A stretch of DNA of 64,000 nt from Nocardia concava NBRC 100430 (GCF_000308815.1 NZ_BAFX01000083.1:1-64000); one strand, 5' to 3'; numbered from the stretch's first letter, positions 51,239 through 60,633 are shown. The notes: generated from the letters alone by a model not told the origin. Numbers and translations are program-made.

Positions 51239-51277
51239 CCGGAAGCGCCGCGACCCAACGGGTTGCGACGCTTCCGG
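51239..51277 (-). terminator. hairpin terminator downstream of whiA
   Basis: CCGGAAGCG and CGCTTCCGG form a 9-bp perfect outer stem with further inner pairing (CGACCC/GGGTTG), 62 bp after the whiA stop and before the gap promoter. No U-run. Confidence 0.6.
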
Positions 51278-51338
51278 ATGGTTGTTTTCCGGCCCCGGGG
51301 CGGCTCCGTTTCGGCAATCACGGAGTAGCCCGCGTGAT

Positions 51339-52322
51339 TCAGGCCTCTTCGAGCAGCTCTGCGGTGACGGCACTTTCGGTATCGGGCACGCCGAGTTCCT
51401 TGGCGCGCCGGTCCGCCATCGACAGCAAACGCCGAATCCGGCCCGCCACAGCGTCTTTCGTCATCGGCGGCTCGGCCAGCTGGCCCAGCTCCTCCAGCGA
51501 CGCCTGACGGTGCAGCACGCGCAGCTTGCCCGCGGCGGCCAAATGGTCCGGCACATCGTCGGCCAGTATTTCCAGTGCCCGCTCGACCCGCGCCGCCGCC
51601 GCTACGGCCGCCCGCGCCGAACGCCGGAGGTTGGCATCGTCGAAGTTCGCCAGCCGGTTGGCCGTCGCCCGGACCTCGCGGCGCATGCGCCGCTCCTCCC
51701 AGGTGAGCCTGGTGTCCTGCGCACCCATGCGGGTGAGCAGGGCGCCGATGGCCTCGCCGTCGCGCACCACCACGCGATCGGTGCCGCGCACCTCGCGCGC
51801 CTTGGCCGAGATGCCCATGCGCCGGGCCGCGCCCACCAGGGCCAGTGCGGCCTCGGGGCCCGGGCAGCTCACCTCGAGCGCCGAGGAGCGGCCCGGCTCG
51901 GTGAGCGAGCCGTGCGCGAGAAACGCCCCGCGCCAAGCGGCTTCGGCATCGCCGATGCTGCCGCCGACCACCTGTGCCGGTAGACCGCGCACCGGACGGC
52001 CGCGCACATCGAGCAAACCGGTCTGGCGCGCCAGCGCCTCGCCTTCCTTGGAAACCCGCACTACATACCGGGAAGTCTTCCGGAGCCCGCCGGCGCCGAG
52101 CACATGCACGTCCGAGCCGTAGCCGTACAGCTCGAAGATCTCTCGACGCAGCCGACGCGCGATGGAACCCATGTCCACCTCGGCTTCGACGATCACTCGA
52201 CCGCCGACGATGTGCAATCCACCGGCGAACCGCAGTAGCGCGGACAGTTCGGCCTTGCGCGAACTCACCTGAGATACAGAGAGTCGGCTCAGCTCGTCCT
52301 TCACTTCCGCTGTCATCGCCAC
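51339..52322 (-). CDS. whiA: WhiA transcription factor / cell-division regulator
   Basis: WhiA combines a homing-endonuclease-like N-terminal fold with a C-terminal HTH and controls sporulation septation in Streptomyces; it is conserved in all actinobacteria. The 327-residue protein is nearly collinear with mycobacterial WhiA (SALLRFAGGLHIVGGRVIVEAE, GAFLAHGSLTEPGRSSALEVSCPGPEAALALVGAARR, TANRLANFDDANL, LLSMADRRAK). GTG 52322 lies 9 nt after AGGAG; ATG two codons on is possible. It overlaps yvcK by 10 bp. Confidence 0.97.
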   Translation of the reverse strand: MAMTAEVKDELSRLSVSQVSSRKAELSALLRFAGGLHIVGGRVIVEAEVDMGSIARRLRREIFELYGYGSDVHVLGAGGLRKTSRYVVRVSKEGEALARQTGLLDVRGRPVRGLPAQVVGGSIGDAEAAWRGAFLAHGSLTEPGRSSALEVSCPGPEAALALVGAARRMGISAKAREVRGTDRVVVRDGEAIGALLTRMGAQDTRLTWEERRMRREVRATANRLANFDDANLRRSARAAVAAAARVERALEILADDVPDHLAAAGKLRVLHRQASLEELGQLAEPPMTKDAVAGRIRRLLSMADRRAKELGVPDTESAVTAELLEEA

Positions 52323-53368
52323 GAGACGCGCTCCTTTCCACCCAACCCGGACCGCACACGTTGGCCCATATGCCGTCCTTCGACTCGAAGCCCTGCTGAT
52401 TCCGGCCGAGGTTGCCGGATCACCTGATCCAGTGCGGCGGCAAGCTTTCCGGGGTGGTGCCGGTCCGTCCCCGCCTCGGCGACATCAGCGAAGGTTACTC
52501 GTGCACGCAGCTGTTCGGCAGCTCTTGCCAGATGTTCGCGTTCCCTACCCTCGGGTACGGAACCCGAGTCGACCAAAACATGGTCGACTGTGAAATCCGG
52601 TGCGTGCTGGGACAATACATGCAGGTGCCGCTCGGCGGAGAATCCGGCCGTTTCGCCCGGTTCGGCAGCGAGGTTGAGCACCAGCACTTTCCGCGCCCGG
52701 GTATGCAGCAGCGCTTCGTGCAATTCGGGCACCAGCACGTGCGGGATGACACTGGTGAACCAGCTCCCGGGGCCCAGCACCACCACATCGGCGTGCTCGA
52801 TGGCCGAGGTCGCCTCGGGGCAGGCGGGCGGATCCGAGGGGATCAGCCGCACCCGGCGCACCTTCCCGGGCGTGGTCGCCACCGCCACCTGACCGCGGAT
52901 ACAGCGGCTCACGCGCGGATCGCCTTCCAGCCCAGAGACATCCGCCTCGATGGTGAGGGCGATCGGCGACATGGGTAGCACGCGCCCGGTGATGCGCAGG
53001 ACCTTCCCGGCCTCGTCGAGGGCGGCGACGGGATCGCCGAGCTCCTCGGTCAGGCCCGCCAGGATCAGGTTGCCGACCGAGTGCCCGGCCAGCGCGCCGG
53101 TCCCGCCGAAGCGGTGTTGCAAAGTTCGCGCCCAGATGCCGTCGGCCTCTTCGGCCAAGGCCGCCAACGCCATTCGAAGATCACCCGGGGGCAGCATGCC
53201 GAGCTCGGAGCGCAGGCGGCCCGAGGAGCCGCCGTCGTCGGCCACGGTCACCACCGCGGTGATCTTGCGCGTGAGCCGCCGGATGGCGGTCAGCGTCGAG
53301 TACAGGCCGTGTCCACCGCCGAGCGCCACGATGGCCGGATTGGCGGTGCGGCCGTTCGTCTCAGTCAT
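52313..53368 (-). CDS. yvcK: gluconeogenesis factor YvcK/CuvA
   Basis: CofD-like UDP-sugar-binding protein needed for growth on gluconeogenic carbon and for cell-shape control (CuvA in mycobacteria). In the 351-residue protein the N-terminal IVALGGGHGLYSTLTAIR, TVADDGGSSGRLR, and the segment VVVLGPGSWFTSVIPHVLVP are family marks. It overlaps rapZ by 4 bp upstream and whiA by 10 bp downstream, so the three are translationally coupled. Confidence 0.95.
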   Translation of the reverse strand: MTETNGRTANPAIVALGGGHGLYSTLTAIRRLTRKITAVVTVADDGGSSGRLRSELGMLPPGDLRMALAALAEEADGIWARTLQHRFGGTGALAGHSVGNLILAGLTEELGDPVAALDEAGKVLRITGRVLPMSPIALTIEADVSGLEGDPRVSRCIRGQVAVATTPGKVRRVRLIPSDPPACPEATSAIEHADVVVLGPGSWFTSVIPHVLVPELHEALLHTRARKVLVLNLAAEPGETAGFSAERHLHVLSQHAPDFTVDHVLVDSGSVPEGREREHLARAAEQLRARVTFADVAEAGTDRHHPGKLAAALDQVIRQPRPESAGLRVEGRHMGQRVRSGLGGKERVSWR

Positions 53369-54345
53369 TCCCGCCCCAGATCCCGATGCACCACACGAAC
53401 CACTACCCCCGACTCATCGTCCGCGCCTAACGCATCGCACAAGGCTTCCGCCATCGCCACACTGCGGTGCTTGCCGCCGGTGCAGCCCACTGCCACGGTC
53501 ATGTATCGCTTCCCCTCTTGGCGGTAACCCTCGGTCGTCAGGTCGACGAGATGCCGCGCGGTGTCCAGGTAGTCCTGGGCGCCCGGGCGCGACAAAACAT
53601 ACTCACTGACCGGGGCATCCTGTCCGGTCTTTTCGCGGAGTTCGGGAATCCAGTGCGGATTCGGCAGGAATCGCAAATCGAACACCATATCGGCGTCGAG
53701 CGGGACTCCGTACTTGAAACCGAACGATTGCACGGTCAGCTGCAGCACGGTGGCGGCATCGCCGCCGTAGACCTCCTCGAGCTTGCGGTGCAGCTGGTGG
53801 ATGGACAGCGCGGTGGTGTCGATGACCACGTCGGCGGCCGTCTTCACCGGGTCCAGGCGGCGGCGCTCGGCGGCGATGCCGGCGGTCAGCGTGCCGTCGG
53901 CGCTCTCGCTCTGCAGCGGGTGGCGGCGGCGCGCGAAACCGAAGCGGCGGATGAGCACATCGTCGGAGGCCTCGAGGAACAGGATCCGGGTGCGCACACC
54001 CGCCGCCCGTAGGTGTTCGCCCACGGCCGCGAGGTTTCCGGTGAAGAAGCGGTTGCGCACGTCCATGACGAGCGCGAGTTTGCGAATGGGTGGTTCGGCA
54101 CTCGCACCGAGTTCCACCATGCGCCCGATCAATTCGGGCGGGAGATTGTCGGCGACGTAGTAGCCGAGGTCCTCGAGCACCTTGGCGGCGGTGCCGCGTC
54201 CGGCGCCGGACAGGCCCGTCACGATGACGACCTCGACGGGTGAAGAGTCGGCGGCGGACCGCCCGCGGCGGGCGGTCGGCTGGGAATCACTATCGGTTGT
54301 CTTGCTGTTTTCGGCCGTATCGGTACTGGCTTCGACGCGCGTCAT
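53365..54345 (-). CDS. rapZ: RapZ/YvcJ family nucleotide-binding protein
   Basis: P-loop protein of the RapZ family; in E. coli it is an RNA-binding adaptor controlling glucosamine-6-phosphate synthase. The 326-residue protein has Walker A GLSGAGRGTA (Arg replaces the usual Lys, as seen in actinobacterial members), Walker B-like LFLEASD, FGFKYG, and the C-terminal GCTGGKHRSVAMAE. The first ~35 residues are a disordered Ser/Thr-rich extension. It is followed by yvcK with a 4-bp overlap and is 281 bp downstream of uvrC. Confidence 0.94.
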   Translation of the reverse strand: MTRVEASTDTAENSKTTDSDSQPTARRGRSAADSSPVEVVIVTGLSGAGRGTAAKVLEDLGYYVADNLPPELIGRMVELGASAEPPIRKLALVMDVRNRFFTGNLAAVGEHLRAAGVRTRILFLEASDDVLIRRFGFARRRHPLQSESADGTLTAGIAAERRRLDPVKTAADVVIDTTALSIHQLHRKLEEVYGGDAATVLQLTVQSFGFKYGVPLDADMVFDLRFLPNPHWIPELREKTGQDAPVSEYVLSRPGAQDYLDTARHLVDLTTEGYRQEGKRYMTVAVGCTGGKHRSVAMAEALCDALGADDESGVVVRVVHRDLGRE

Positions 54346-54626
54346 GTCCTACCGGTTCGTGTCTGGGGTTCCCTCGATCATCCTGCACCGATGGCCGGAA
54401 ACGCGGCAGGCGCACGAAGGGAGCGAGACCTAGCTGTAATTTCTGCTCCCGACCAGCACACACGGCGTGTCGCAATTTTTCCGATCGGCGTGTCGGACTC
54501 TACCCGGTGAGTCCCGATTCGACGCGCCATGGCGCGCGGATCACGCGCCACACCGATCCGCTATCGGAGTCACACTGCGCCCTCGGCATCACAATGCCCC
54601 GCACAGACCTGCTGAAACCGACTGCC

Positions 54627-56627
54627 CTATGGGGTCTGCAGGGCCGCGAGCACCGCCTTCGCCGTCGCCACGCCGATGCCCGGGACCTCGATGATCTGCT
54701 CCACCGTAGCCTGCTTGAGCTTGGCGACCGATCCGAAGTGCTGGACCAGGGCGGTTTTGCGGGTCGCGCCGAGGCCGGGCACCGAATCCAGGACCGATTC
54801 GGTCATCCGCCGCGAACGCTTGGAGCGGTGGAAGGTGATGGCGAACCGGTGCGCCTCGTCGCGGACGCGCTGCAGGAGATATAGCGCCTCGCTGGTGCGC
54901 GGCATGATCACCGGATCCGGCTCGTTGGGGACCCAGACCTCTTCCAGGCGCTTGGCCAGGCCGATCACCGCGACATCGGTGATGCCCAGCTCGTCGAGGA
55001 TCTCGGCGGCCGCATTCACCTGCGGCGCACCGCCATCCACCACGTACAGGTTGGGCGGATACGAGAAACGGCGCGGTTTCCCGGTTTTCGGGTCGATGCC
55101 GGGCGGCAGATCGGAATCGACCGCGTCGGAATCGGATTCGAGCTCTGCGGCCTCGGCGGCGTCCAGATCGCGGCGCAACTTGCCGAAGCGCCGCCGGGTC
55201 ACCTCGGCGATGGAGCCGACATCGTCGGAGCGGCCGTCACCGGCGGCCTCCTTGATGCTGTAGTGCCGGTACTCGGACTTACGGGCCAGGCCGTCCTCGA
55301 AGACCACCAGCGAGGCCACCACATCGGTGCCCTGCACGTGCGAGATGTCCACACACTCGATGCGCAGCGGCGCGGAGTCCAGATCCAGCGCGTCCTGCAG
55401 TTCCTGCAGCGCGGCCGAGCGCGCGGTCAGGTCACCGGCGCGCTTGAGCTTGTGCTGGGCCAGGGCCTCCTGGGCGTTGCGCTGCACGGTCTCGGCGAGG
55501 GCCTTCTTGTCCCCGCGCTGCGGTACCCGCAGCTGCACCGCGGACCCGCGCAGCGCCGAGAGCCACTGCTGCACCTGCTCATGGTCGTTGGGCAGCGCCG
55601 GGACCAGCACCTCGCGCGGCACCACCGCGCCGGGCTGGGTCTCCCCACTCTGCTCGGCGACCGCCGTCTGCTCGCCGTAGAACTGGGTGAGGAACTGCTC
55701 GACGAGTGCAGGCATTTCCCCGCCGGATTCCACCGAGTCGATGGCGTCACCGGACTTGTCGACCACCCAGCCGCGCTGGCCGCGCACGCGACCGTCGCGC
55801 ACATGGAAGATCTGGACCGCGACCTCGAGTTCATCGATGGCGAAGTCGATGACATCGGCGTCCGTGCCGCTGCCCAGCACCACGGCCTGCTTTTCGAGGG
55901 CCCGCTTGAGCGCCTGCACGTCATCGCGCAGCCGCGCGGCCTGTTCGAAGTCGAGTTCGTCGGCGGCCTCGTGCATGCGGCGCTCGAGCTGCTTGACGAG
56001 GCGGTCGGTCTTGCCGGAGAGGAAGTCGCAGAAGTCGTCCACGATCTGCCGGTGCTCGGCCGCGCTCACCCGGCCGATACACGGCGCGGAGCACTTGTCG
56101 ATGTAGCCGAGCAGGCAGGGACGCCCGATCTGGCTGTGCCGCTTGAAGACTCCCGCCGAACAGGTGCGCACCGGGAACACGCGCAGCAGCAGATCGAGGG
56201 TCTCGCGAATGGCCCAGGCGTGGGCGTAGGGGCCGAAGTAGCGCACGCCCTTCTTGCGCGCGCCCCGGTAGACGAACACGCGCGGGTATTCCTCATTGAG
56301 GCTGACCGCCAGCACCGGATACGACTTGTCGTCGCGGTAGCGGACATTGAAGCGCGGATCGAATTCCTTGATCCAGTTGTATTCCAGCTGCAGCGCTTCC
56401 ACCTCGGTGGACACCACGGTCCACTCGACGCCGGCCGCGGTGGTCACCATCTGCCGGGTGCGCGGGTGCAGCCCGGCCACGTCCGCGAAGTACGAGTTCA
56501 ACCGCTGCCGCAGGCTTTTCGCCTTACCGACATAGATGACCTGCCCGAACTTGTCCCGGAACTTGTAGACGCCGGGTTCGACGGGAATGGTGCCCGGGGC
56601 GGGCCGGTAGGTCGCGGGATCTGCCAC
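54627..56627 (-). CDS. uvrC: excinuclease ABC subunit C
   Basis: Nuclease that makes both incisions in UvrABC repair. The 666-residue protein has an N-terminal GIY-YIG domain (PGVYKFRDKFGQVIYVGKAKSLRQR), the Cys cluster region, UvrB-binding UVR motif (EADDELDFEQAARLRDDVQAL-like, about 205-240), an RNase H-like nuclease domain (IECVDISHVQGTDVVASLVVFEDG, VDGGAPQV), and C-terminal double HhH (SVPGLGATRKTALVQHFGS, VPGIGVATAKAVL). The start is GTG; TAACCT 6 nt upstream suggests a leaderless message. The 281-bp gap to rapZ holds no gene I can support. Confidence 0.98.
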   Translation of the reverse strand: MADPATYRPAPGTIPVEPGVYKFRDKFGQVIYVGKAKSLRQRLNSYFADVAGLHPRTRQMVTTAAGVEWTVVSTEVEALQLEYNWIKEFDPRFNVRYRDDKSYPVLAVSLNEEYPRVFVYRGARKKGVRYFGPYAHAWAIRETLDLLLRVFPVRTCSAGVFKRHSQIGRPCLLGYIDKCSAPCIGRVSAAEHRQIVDDFCDFLSGKTDRLVKQLERRMHEAADELDFEQAARLRDDVQALKRALEKQAVVLGSGTDADVIDFAIDELEVAVQIFHVRDGRVRGQRGWVVDKSGDAIDSVESGGEMPALVEQFLTQFYGEQTAVAEQSGETQPGAVVPREVLVPALPNDHEQVQQWLSALRGSAVQLRVPQRGDKKALAETVQRNAQEALAQHKLKRAGDLTARSAALQELQDALDLDSAPLRIECVDISHVQGTDVVASLVVFEDGLARKSEYRHYSIKEAAGDGRSDDVGSIAEVTRRRFGKLRRDLDAAEAAELESDSDAVDSDLPPGIDPKTGKPRRFSYPPNLYVVDGGAPQVNAAAEILDELGITDVAVIGLAKRLEEVWVPNEPDPVIMPRTSEALYLLQRVRDEAHRFAITFHRSKRSRRMTESVLDSVPGLGATRKTALVQHFGSVAKLKQATVEQIIEVPGIGVATAKAVLAALQTP

Positions 56628-56633
56628 GCATCC

Positions 56634-56639
56634 AGGTTA
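56634..56639 (-). promoter_or_regulatory. -10 element of leaderless uvrC
   Basis: TAACCT on the minus strand ends 6 nt before the GTG at 56627. Confidence 0.45.
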
Positions 56640-56737
56640 GTCATGCCCTCCGACACACCCGCCGCGCCGGTCGCCTGCCATCCGCGGCGGTCGCGGCGAC
56701 GAAGTATCCGCAAGATCAGTTCAGAGAGGGGAACGCC

Positions 56738-56953
56738 ATGACCGGTCTGCGCTCGCGCCGCCGCTCGCTCGCCATCGCCGGGGCCCTGTGCCTGGCCGCC
56801 GCCGCGCTGGTGGCGGTCTCCGTGCCCGCCTCCGCCGAGTCCGAGCGCGGGCTCGACGCCGTGCCCGGCAACTATCTGCGCCACGATTCGACCGTGATGA
56901 TGATCTGCGGTGGGGCGGTTCAGGATTCGACGCCGCTGCTGCTGGTCGCATAG
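56738..56953 (+). CDS. small secreted protein, possibly a truncated paralog
   Basis: A 71-residue protein with a clear signal peptide (RRRSLAIAGALCLAAAALVAVSVPASAES) and only ~38 mature residues ending ICGGAVQDSTPLLLVA. GAGAGGGGAACGCC before the ATG is a good ribosome binding site. The signal peptide resembles that of the gene at 57223 (RRRTLAIGSALSIGAAGLIAV), so it may be a truncated relative. An 70-bp palindromic repeat begins 9 bp after the stop and may mark where the 3' part was lost. Expression unproven. Confidence 0.5.
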   Translation: MTGLRSRRRSLAIAGALCLAAAALVAVSVPASAESERGLDAVPGNYLRHDSTVMMICGGAVQDSTPLLLVA

Positions 56954-56961
56954 CGCCCCAC

Positions 56962-57031
56962 CCGTCATCCCGACGTGATTTTGGCCGGGATCCATCGCGG
57001 CCCGGCCGGATTCCGGCGAAAAGCATGACGG
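56962..57031. repeat. REP-like palindromic element, copy 1
   Basis: Imperfect inverted repeat with ends CCGTCAT and ATGACGG and inner arms TTTTGGCCGGGATCC and GGATTCCGGCGAAAA. It closely matches the element at 60634-60711. It can form one long hairpin and lies 9 bp after a plus-strand stop codon. Confidence 0.75.
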
Positions 57032-57222
57032 AATCACGTGGAATGCCATGTTGCAGCGCGTGCACGTTGGCACGTCGCGCAGATATGGGCGCCCGCGAGT
57101 CCGCGGCGACGCGCCACGCCGGACAACCGATCTCCGCGAGTTTCCGCTGTCCGGCGCATCTCGCGGTCAGTATGGGACGAACTGTTTCGATTGAACTGTC
57201 CGTATACGAGGGAGTTTGTTCG

Positions 57223-57573
57223 ATGACCCAGCATCACCATCTCCACCCGCGCCGCCGCACGCTCGCGATCGGTTCCGCGCTCAGCATCGGCGCGGCGGGC
57301 CTGATCGCGGTGACCGGCGCCCCGGCCGCCCACGCCGACAATGTCTGCCGGATCGACAAGACCCTGGACACCGCGACCTTCACCTGCCCGGAGAACGCCT
57401 GGTACGCCGCGGTGGTGCAGTGCCTGGGCACCCGCCAGGTCGGCAGCGGCTTCCAGTCCCCCACCTACATCGTGGGCGATTCGCCGCGGCCGCTGATCCC
57501 CATGACCATCGAATGCAATGGCGAGGGCAAGAAGGGCATCGTGCTCAACGCGTGGACCGACGGGCCGTTCTGA
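57223..57573 (+). CDS. small secreted protein with two conserved cysteine pairs
   Basis: A 116-residue exported protein: His-rich start, signal peptide ending PAAHAD, then a domain of about 75 residues with Cys in NVCRID, FTCPEN, VVQCLG and TIECNG, probably two disulfides. I do not recognise the family. ATG 57223 follows GAGGGAG. Two GAACTGT copies at 57179 and 57193 (14-bp step) precede the promoter region. Confidence 0.7.
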   Translation: MTQHHHLHPRRRTLAIGSALSIGAAGLIAVTGAPAAHADNVCRIDKTLDTATFTCPENAWYAAVVQCLGTRQVGSGFQSPTYIVGDSPRPLIPMTIECNGEGKKGIVLNAWTDGPF

Positions 57574-57601
57574 CCCGCCAATCCTGTTCTCCGCTCTGCA
57601 A

Positions 57602-58813
57602 CTAGGCGATCTCGCGCCGCAATCGCGGTGCGAGATCGCCTTTTTCACCGATCTCCACGGTCTCGAGTTCGAGCCAATCCGCCATCTCACGCAAGCTTGC
57701 AGCGAGTGCACCCGCCACCCGCGCGGTGTCGCGACCCGGTTCGGCGAACGCACCCGGCACCAGCAGACGCCCGCTCGACCGCTCCGCGCGCAGATCCACC
57801 CGCGCCACGATCTCGCCGTCGAGCAGGAACGGGAAGACGTAATACCCGTGCACCCGTTTGTGTTCCGGCGTGTAGATCTCGATGCGGTAGTGGAAGTCGA
57901 AGAGCCGCTCGGTGCGATCCCGGAAGAAGATGAGCGGATCGAACGGGCACAACAGCGCCGCACCCGTCACCCGGCGCGGCGTCCGCGCCTCGGCATGCAG
58001 ATAGGCGGGCTTGTCCCAGCCTTCGACGCGCACCGGCTGTAACTCCCCCGCATCGACCAGCTCCGCGATGGCGGGCTCGGTCTGCACACGTTTGAGCCGG
58101 TAGTAGTCCCGCAGATCGGTTTCGGTGCCGATCCCGTGCGCCCGCGCCGCCCGCCGCACCAGCTCCCGCACCGCATCGGCCTCGTCGAGTTCGGCCGAGA
58201 GCACCTCGGGCGGAATCACATTCGCGGCCAGGTCGTAATGCCGTTGGAAGCCCACCCGTTTGGGCACCGTCAGCTCCCCCGCGGCGAACAGCGCCTCGCA
58301 CACCACCTTGGTGTCGCTGTAGTTCCAGCCCCAATTGTCCTTGGCCCGTGGCCGATCCAGTTCGAGGTGCCTCTCGATCTCCCCCGCCGTGCTGGCCCCG
58401 AACTCCTTGACCACCCCGAGCACGTCATCGGCCAGCGACGGATTGCGCTCCAGGGTCTGCCGCATCCCGCCCCAACGGCCGTTGCGGTACTGCACCATGC
58501 GCCAGCGCATGAGCGACCAGTCCTGAACCGGAATCAGGGCCGCCTCGTGTGCCCAGTATTCGATGAGCTGCCGCGGCCGCCGGGCACTGTGTCCCCAAGC
58601 CGCCTCGTCCAGGAAGGTCCGGTCATAGGCCCCGATCCGGCTGAACACCGGCGCGTAGTGCGCCCGCACCACCGCCGACACCGAATCCAGCTGCAGCAAC
58701 CGGGTGCTGTCGAGCACCTTCATCACGGTGCGGCGCGTGGGCGGCCCGCTGGGCCGGGCGGCCGCGAACCCCTGGGCCGCGAGCGCGGTGCGGCGCGCCG
58801 CCGCGAGTGTCAT
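57602..58813 (-). CDS. YcaQ-like (HTH_42) DNA glycosylase family protein
   Basis: A winged-helix protein of about 403 residues related to E. coli YcaQ/AlkX and Streptomyces AlkZ, glycosylases that unhook interstrand DNA crosslinks. The family's substrate-binding motifs are seen: LLQLDSVSAVVRAHYAPVFSRIG, EYWAHEA, QRHYDLA and LLCPFDPLIFFRDRTERLFDF. ATG 58813 (MTLAAARR) is chosen; upstream GTG or ATG at 58837 and 58825 are possible. Divergent from the flavoprotein gene. Confidence 0.85.
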   Translation of the reverse strand: MTLAAARRTALAAQGFAAARPSGPPTRRTVMKVLDSTRLLQLDSVSAVVRAHYAPVFSRIGAYDRTFLDEAAWGHSARRPRQLIEYWAHEAALIPVQDWSLMRWRMVQYRNGRWGGMRQTLERNPSLADDVLGVVKEFGASTAGEIERHLELDRPRAKDNWGWNYSDTKVVCEALFAAGELTVPKRVGFQRHYDLAANVIPPEVLSAELDEADAVRELVRRAARAHGIGTETDLRDYYRLKRVQTEPAIAELVDAGELQPVRVEGWDKPAYLHAEARTPRRVTGAALLCPFDPLIFFRDRTERLFDFHYRIEIYTPEHKRVHGYYVFPFLLDGEIVARVDLRAERSSGRLLVPGAFAEPGRDTARVAGALAASLREMADWLELETVEIGEKGDLAPRLRREIA

Positions 58814-58873
58814 CGATCCGGGCATGGAAGTCGGCACACTCGAACCATGCCACGACCCACCGACAACGTCGTC

Positions 58874-58938
58874 CGATACAGGTCTGTATCGAGCGCCTGT
58901 ACAGCAGCGACCTCGTTCGATACATTCGTGTATCGAAC
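58874..58938. promoter_or_regulatory. double dyad operator upstream of the flavoprotein gene
   Basis: Site 1 (58874-58891): CGATACAG and CTGTATCG, perfect 8-bp arms, 2-bp spacer. Site 2 (58915-58938): GTTCGATACA and TGTATCGAAC, perfect 10-bp arms, spacer TTCG. An 8-bp palindrome CTGTACAG lies between (58897-58904). The shared CGATACA/TGTATCG half-sites point to one dimeric repressor, probably TetR-type, acting on the gene at 58960 or on both divergent genes. Confidence 0.7.
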
Positions 58939-58959
58939 CTCTAGCGCAAGGAATTGGGC

Positions 58960-60621
58960 ATGATCGAGAACCCGGATGTCATCGTCGTCGGCGCCGGTCT
59001 GGCCGGTCTCGTAGCCACTCACGAGCTCGTCAAGGCGGGCCGCCGTGTGCTCGTCCTGGATCAGGAGAACCGCGCCAACCTGGGCGGGCAGGCATTCTGG
59101 TCGCTCGGCGGCCTCTTCTTCGTCGACAGCCCCGAGCAGCGGCGGCTCGGCGTCAAGGACAGTCTCGACCTGGCCCTGCAGGACTGGTTCGGCTCGGCCG
59201 GCTTCGACCGCGAGGACGAGGACCACTGGGCGCGGCAGTGGGCGCGCGCGTACGTGGAGTTCGCGGCCACCGAGAAGCGGCAGTACCTCTACGACCTCGG
59301 GCTGCGGGTGACCCCGGTGGTCGGCTGGGCCGAGCGCGGTGGGGTGACCGCCGACGGGCACGGCAACTCGGTGCCGCGCTTCCACCTGACCTGGGGCACC
59401 GGGCCCGAGGTCGTGCGGGTATTTCTCGAGCCGGTGCTCGAGGCCGAGAAGCGCGGTCAGGTCGGCTTCGCCTTCCGCCATCAGGTCGACGAGCTCATCG
59501 TCGAGGACGATGCCGTGACCGGTGTGCGCGGCAGCGTGCTCGAGCCCTCGAACGAGGAGCGCGGCGTCGCCTCGTCACGAAACATCGTGGGCGAGTTCGA
59601 ACTCCACGCCCGGGCCGTCATCGTGTCCTCCGGCGGCATCGGCCACAATCACGAACTCATCCGCCGCAACTGGCCCACCGACCGGCTGGGCCCGTGCCCC
59701 GAGCACATGATCTCCGGTGTGCCCGCGCACGTGGACGGGCGCATGCTCGCCATTACCGAGTCCGCGGGCGGGCGCATCGTGAACCGGGACCGCATGTGGA
59801 ACTACACCGAGGGCATCCACAACTGGGATCCGATCTGGCCCGATCACGCCATTCGCATCATTCCCGGGCCGTCGTCGCTGTGGTTCGACGCCAATGGAAA
59901 GCGCATGGCCGCACCGGCTTTCCCGGGTTTCGACACCAATGCCACGATGAAGCAGATTCTCGCGACCGGCTACGACTACTCGTGGTTCATCCTCAATCAG
60001 TCGATCATCGAGAAGGAATTCGCGCTCTCGGGGTCGGAGCAGAATCCCGATATCACCGGCAAGGACCTGAAACTCGCGCTCAAGAGCCGCGTGGCCAAGG
60101 GCGCGCCAGGCCCGGTGGAGGCGTTCAAGCAGCACGGCTCGGATTTCGTGGTCGCCGATACCCTCGCCGAGCTGATCGCGGGCATGAACAAGCTCTCGCG
60201 TGGCCCGCAGCTGGATCTGGCCGATATCGAGCGGCAGATCGTGGCCCGCGACCGCGATGTCGCCAATAAGTTCAGCAAGGACGCCCAGCTCATGGCGGTC
60301 AACAACGCGCGGCGCTTCCTGGGCGACAAGGTCCGGGTGGCGAGCCCGCACAAGATCCTCGACCCCGCACACGGCCCGCTGATCGGCGTGCGGCTCAACA
60401 TCCTGACCCGGAAGACGTTGGGCGGCTTGCAGACCAACCTGGACTCCCAGGTCATCCGCCCCGACGGCACCCCGTTCGCGGGCCTGTACGCCGCGGGTGA
60501 GGTCGCCGGTTTCGGTGGCGGTGGCGTGCACGGCTACAACGCGCTCGAAGGCACGTTCCTGGGCGGCTGCATCTTCTCCGGCCGCAATGCCGGACGCGCG
60601 ATCGGCCGAACCGTCCAGTAA
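58960..60621 (+). CDS. KstD-like FAD-binding dehydrogenase (Rv0785-like)
   Basis: A 553-residue flavoprotein of the fumarate reductase/3-ketosteroid dehydrogenase superfamily, similar to mycobacterial Rv0785. FAD motif VIVVGAGLAGLVATHELVKAG at the N-terminus, VLDQENRANLGGQAFWSLGGL, and C-terminal LYAAGEVAGFGGGGVHGYNALEGTFLGG. The C-terminal active-site HTYxGPG of true KstD is missing, so the substrate may differ. ATG 58960 is 6 nt after AAGGAA. Two strong dyad operators lie just upstream. Confidence 0.85.
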   Translation: MIENPDVIVVGAGLAGLVATHELVKAGRRVLVLDQENRANLGGQAFWSLGGLFFVDSPEQRRLGVKDSLDLALQDWFGSAGFDREDEDHWARQWARAYVEFAATEKRQYLYDLGLRVTPVVGWAERGGVTADGHGNSVPRFHLTWGTGPEVVRVFLEPVLEAEKRGQVGFAFRHQVDELIVEDDAVTGVRGSVLEPSNEERGVASSRNIVGEFELHARAVIVSSGGIGHNHELIRRNWPTDRLGPCPEHMISGVPAHVDGRMLAITESAGGRIVNRDRMWNYTEGIHNWDPIWPDHAIRIIPGPSSLWFDANGKRMAAPAFPGFDTNATMKQILATGYDYSWFILNQSIIEKEFALSGSEQNPDITGKDLKLALKSRVAKGAPGPVEAFKQHGSDFVVADTLAELIAGMNKLSRGPQLDLADIERQIVARDRDVANKFSKDAQLMAVNNARRFLGDKVRVASPHKILDPAHGPLIGVRLNILTRKTLGGLQTNLDSQVIRPDGTPFAGLYAAGEVAGFGGGGVHGYNALEGTFLGGCIFSGRNAGRAIGRTVQ

Positions 60622-60633
60622 CGCAGCCGAACT

